From Dehalococcoidia bacterium (GTDB lineage Bacteria; Chloroflexota; Dehalococcoidia; GIF9; AB-539-J10), in NCBI GenBank assembly GCA_030603485.1, contig JAUVXS010000078.1:1-8226 (forward strand): DNA of 8,226 nt, in the 5' to 3' direction. This document shows, one piece after another, positions 6,062-8,226 of this stretch (its first letter is position 1; every line of letters starts with the position of its first letter). The notes beneath the pieces are model-generated. The model was not told the origin of the DNA. It saw nothing but the letters and a program-made list of their open reading frames with translations, and ran no database searches. Made by a program: the position numbers and the translations under genes.

Positions 6062-7669
6062 ATGGTAACGTTTGAGCTAGAACAATTCGTCATAGCTGCC
6101 GACAGAATTTGGAAAAAGGCACTAGAAGAAAAGCGGTTGACTCATAATCCCTCTGATGAGGAACTGAGAGGGCTTGTGGAAAAACAGCCAGGGATTAGGA
6201 AAACGATGTATGGCAACTTTGTCGCCCAAAGTGAGCCTACTTCCAGGTCAGCAATGTTCACCAAAAACAGTGTTGACCATCCCTTTGGCGAGGATGAACT
6301 AAAGCTATTAGCTCAATGTGAAAAGGCTTTGGACAAGGAAAGATTGATTTCCATAGACAGAATTGTGGGCAATGAAAATAGTAACACCACGGTCAGGTTA
6401 ATTGTTCCTGAGCGGTTTGCCCATGTTGCCTGCGGAGGCAAGAACCTTTTTATACCCCCGAAGGGAGAAGTCAAGAAGCCAACCTACTACATCTTATTCT
6501 TCGCTGACGAGGCTTTTGAAACTAACCACTCAAAGCCGCTCCCCGAGAAAGATATCACTATTAGATTGGCTATGCTGGATGACGGAAGGTTTGTCAAGGT
6601 AATTAGGAATGGTAACTACATAGGTGAATATAAGAAGGGGGTTTTCGCCGCCGAGGATTGGGTAGCTAAGACGAGACGGGGAGGCATCTTCTTGCATGCT
6701 GGGTGTAGAGAGGATTACCTCCAATCAGCACACGGGGACTATCGAATGGCGAGGACGTTACTTGTGGCATTAAGTGCCAATGGGAAAACCACTACGACCT
6801 GTAGAATCCTGGCCAGAAAAGGGAAGGAGAAGTCCTGGCTTATTCAGGATGATGGAGGGACTCTCATGCCTTATGGTTCCTTTCATGGCTTTGAAGCCGG
6901 GGGAATATTTGTAAAAACAGAGGGTGTGAACCCCGGGGAGCAAATCGAAATATTTTACGGACTGTTGAAACCGGACACTATCTGCGAAAATGTTTACGTA
7001 ACCGAAGACGGAGATTTTGACCTTTACAATTTAGACAGAACATCCAATGGCAGAGCAGTGGTATTAAGAAGAGATTTTATGCATGCCAGTCCCTATATCG
7101 ATGTGGATAGGATTGACAATTTGATTCTCATCACCAGGGGGCCACTGATTCCGGCAATATCAAAGCTAACCCGGGAGCAAGCAGCAGCCTTGATGGTTCT
7201 GGGACAGGCAATGGAATCCTCGGCTGGTGACCCAACCCAGGCAGGGAAAATTAGAAGCGAGTTTTTCTACGACCCCTTTGTCGCCGGAGACCTGGCTGAG
7301 CATACTAATATATTTTATGAGATAATAAAAAGCATTCCTCATCTAAATTACTATTTGATAAATACTGGAGGAATAGGGGAAGGGGAATATTACAAAGATA
7401 TAAGATTGGAATTTACCGTGGCAATACTCGATTCTTTATTAAGAGGAGGTTTGGAGGATTGGGTAGATTCCCCCACGGGCTTTAAGGTGCCCAGGGCGAT
7501 AAGATATGTAGATGATATCTACTTGCATCCTGAGAAACTTTACTCCACAATTGAATTTGAAGAAAGGCAAAAGGAACTTAACAGAATTAAATATGAATCT
7601 GTGAAAGAACTCGGAAACTCCTTACATCCTGATATAAGGAAAGTCTTTAGCAAGCCCAACGTCGCATAG
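6062..7669 (+). CDS. pckA: Divergent ATP-type phosphoenolpyruvate carboxykinase
   Basis: The PckA reaction is oxaloacetate + ATP to PEP + CO2 + ADP, linking the C4-acid pool to gluconeogenesis, or run backwards for CO2 fixation. The protein is 535 aa (E. coli 540). Compared by eye with E. coli PckA, the key residues can all be placed. They are Arg62 (E. coli R65), Tyr186 and Lys192 in YIGEYKKG (Y207, K213), His212 in LHAG (H232), P-loop Lys242 (K254), Asp263/Asp264 in LIQDDGG (D268/D269) and Arg331 (R333). FEAGGIFVKT, ENVYVTEDGDFD, AISKLT and YLINTG also match family blocks. Divergent points: the P-loop reads ALSANGKTT rather than GLSGTGKTT, the N-terminal RSPKDKY is RSAMFTK, and the GKRISIKDTR nucleotide segment is shortened to GEYYKDIR. 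The ATG at 6062 has AAGGAG at 6052-6057. It lies 80 bp after dnaK; shared transcription is possible but not shown. A PEPCK-like enzyme with a changed nucleotide or substrate preference cannot be excluded. Confidence 0.85.
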   Translation: MVTFELEQFVIAADRIWKKALEEKRLTHNPSDEELRGLVEKQPGIRKTMYGNFVAQSEPTSRSAMFTKNSVDHPFGEDELKLLAQCEKALDKERLISIDRIVGNENSNTTVRLIVPERFAHVACGGKNLFIPPKGEVKKPTYYILFFADEAFETNHSKPLPEKDITIRLAMLDDGRFVKVIRNGNYIGEYKKGVFAAEDWVAKTRRGGIFLHAGCREDYLQSAHGDYRMARTLLVALSANGKTTTTCRILARKGKEKSWLIQDDGGTLMPYGSFHGFEAGGIFVKTEGVNPGEQIEIFYGLLKPDTICENVYVTEDGDFDLYNLDRTSNGRAVVLRRDFMHASPYIDVDRIDNLILITRGPLIPAISKLTREQAAALMVLGQAMESSAGDPTQAGKIRSEFFYDPFVAGDLAEHTNIFYEIIKSIPHLNYYLINTGGIGEGEYYKDIRLEFTVAILDSLLRGGLEDWVDSPTGFKVPRAIRYVDDIYLHPEKLYSTIEFEERQKELNRIKYESVKELGNSLHPDIRKVFSKPNVA

Positions 7670-7671
7670 TA

Positions 7672-7694
7672 GAACTGCAAGTCTCACGCAGTTC
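7672..7694. repeat. Inverted repeat between pckA and the zinc-finger gene
   Basis: GAACTGC (7672-7678) and GCAGTTC (7688-7694) form a perfect 7-bp dyad around a 9-nt loop, starting two bases after the pckA stop. TTTT occurs only at 7703-7706, eight bases past the stem, so it is at best a weak terminator. The dyad geometry and its place just upstream of a possible -10 also fit an operator. Confidence 0.4.
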
Positions 7695-7705
7695 ATGTGG
7701 AATTT

Positions 7706-7714
7706 TGGTATAGA
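7706..7714 (+). promoter_or_regulatory. Possible extended -10 promoter of the DksA/TraR-type gene
   Basis: TGG followed by TATAGA (7709-7714) fits the TGn extended -10 pattern, and TAGAAT (7711-7716) overlaps it. No acceptable -35 lies 16-18 bp upstream. Weak evidence; listed because this gap (7670-7743) is otherwise the natural start of a separate transcript. Confidence 0.25.
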
Positions 7715-7743
7715 ATAGCTGTACATCATAGGGAGGGCAAGAA

Positions 7744-8112
7744 GTGATAGAGTCCGTTGAACTTTATGAAAGATTAAAGAAGGAAAAGGCAGAGCTGCTA
7801 GAAAAGCTGGAACAGTTGAGAGCGATTGGCCAACCATCGGCAGAGAGAAAGGAAGGCAGTCCATTCGGCAAAAGGGAGGAAGAAGCTGATGAAGCCTCCG
7901 AACTGGAAACAAGAATGGCCTTGGAAAAAAGGCTGGAAGAGTCTCTTAACGAGGTTGAGCATGCCTTGCAAAAATATGAAGCCGGCACTTATGGATTATG
8001 CGATTCCTGTGGGAAAGCTATAGAGCAAGCTCGCCTTGAAGCTATACCTCAAGCAAGCTTATGTCTGAGCTGTAAGGCTCAGCAGGCAAAGGAAACAAAA
8101 GGGGCAAGATAA
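7744..8112 (+). CDS. DksA/TraR-family C4-type zinc-finger protein
   Basis: A 122-aa small protein of the DksA/TraR superfamily, whose members enter the RNA polymerase secondary channel or act as general transcription modulators. Residues 5-28 and about 50-79 are heptad-like charged helices that should form the two-stranded coiled coil. The segment EEADEASELE (46-55) lies where family members carry the acidic D-x-A-D-x-A type tip motif. The zinc finger is complete: Cys86-x2-Cys89-x17-Cys107-x2-Cys110, with the usual YGLCDSCG and ARLEAIPQASLCLSCK context. GTG at 7744 is chosen because GGAGGG (7732-7737) sits six bases upstream. It lies 74 bp after pckA and may be a separate transcript. Whether it works as a true ppGpp cofactor like E. 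coli DksA or as a YteA-like protein cannot be decided from sequence. Confidence 0.88.
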   Translation: MIESVELYERLKKEKAELLEKLEQLRAIGQPSAERKEGSPFGKREEEADEASELETRMALEKRLEESLNEVEHALQKYEAGTYGLCDSCGKAIEQARLEAIPQASLCLSCKAQQAKETKGAR

Positions 8113-8151
8113 AGGGCATTCGACTGTGAAGTGACCCGACAAAATCGGCGA

Positions 8152-8168
8152 CTTTGTTGTGGACAAAG
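8152..8168. repeat. Short hairpin upstream of the last gene
   Basis: CTTTGT (8152-8157) and ACAAAG (8163-8168) can form a 6-bp stem with a 5-nt loop, and no T-run follows. ACAAA at 8139-8143 could pair instead with TTTGT 8153-8157. The gap 8113-8214 also has a GATAAT at 8168-8173, without a matching -35. Function unknown. Confidence 0.25.
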
Positions 8169-8200
8169 ATAATTCGAAACTGTCTTTGCGTGACAGCATT

Positions 8201-8208
8201 AAGAAGGT
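8201..8208 (+). promoter_or_regulatory. Ribosome binding site of the gene cut off at the window end
   Basis: AAGAAGGT lies six bases before ATG 8215, a typical Shine-Dalgarno and spacing, which supports a real start there. Confidence 0.5.
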
Positions 8209-8214
8209 AACATT

Positions 8215-8226
8215 ATGTCTCATAGT
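8215..8226 (+). CDS. Start of a downstream gene, first four codons only
   Basis: ATG at 8215 begins Met-Ser-His-Ser and runs off the window. The call rests on the AAGAAGGT site six bases upstream and the 102-bp gap after the zinc-finger gene. Four residues do not allow a product to be named. Confidence 0.45.

Noticed and set aside
7622..7988. Minus-strand open frames opposite pckA's end and the zinc-finger gene
   Set aside because: Ser-rich antisense translations of a Glu/Lys-rich coiled-coil gene; the plus-strand zinc finger is complete and has a good ribosome binding site.
8180..8196. CTGTC / GACAG 5-bp inverted repeat before the last gene
   Set aside because: Short stem with a 7-nt loop and no T-run; not distinguishable from chance.

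Overview
The window holds seven genes or gene fragments, most of them ordinary housekeeping functions, at moderate GC. Gene content (HrcA/CIRCE heat-shock control, a GrpE with a TTG start, strong AAGGAGG-type ribosome binding sites, a TraR/DksA-type zinc-finger protein, an ATP-type PEP carboxykinase) fits a bacterium outside the Proteobacteria. Protein style, mainly DnaK and GlyA, suggests Chloroflexota, perhaps Dehalococcoidia. That placement is an impression from sequence style, not a database result.

Layout. On the minus strand, positions 1-885 carry the N-terminal ~295 residues of serine hydroxymethyltransferase (glyA; the C-terminus lies outside the window). Upstream of it on the same strand, 1026-2279 encodes a 12-TM major facilitator transporter of the monocarboxylate/oxalate-formate type. 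A 241-bp divergent intergenic region (2280-2520) then leads into a plus-strand heat-shock operon, hrcA-grpE-dnaK (2521-5981). This region has two good sigma-70-type promoters facing hrcA. It also has a CIRCE operator that starts where transcription from the second promoter should begin and ends at the base before the hrcA ATG, so the hrcA ribosome binding site lies in the CIRCE spacer. The genes of the operon are packed tightly: a 13-bp gap, then an 8-bp overlap. No dnaJ follows dnaK.

After a 9-bp perfect hairpin without a U-tract comes a 535-aa divergent ATP-type phosphoenolpyruvate carboxykinase (6062-7669). It keeps every catalytic residue I can place by eye, but has an altered P-loop and adenine-binding segment. 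An inverted repeat separates it from a DksA/TraR-type C4 zinc-finger protein (7744-8112). The first four codons of another gene, with a good ribosome binding site, close the window.

How it fits together: HrcA represses its own operon through CIRCE, and GrpE is the nucleotide exchange factor for DnaK. PckA (gluconeogenesis/anaplerosis), GlyA (one-carbon and serine/glycine metabolism) and the transporter are metabolic neighbours with no evident functional link to the chaperones. I found no mobile element, CRISPR array, rRNA or tRNA. I see no clear evidence of a wholly new system. The best leads are the fused CIRCE/RBS/start arrangement and the divergent PEPCK.
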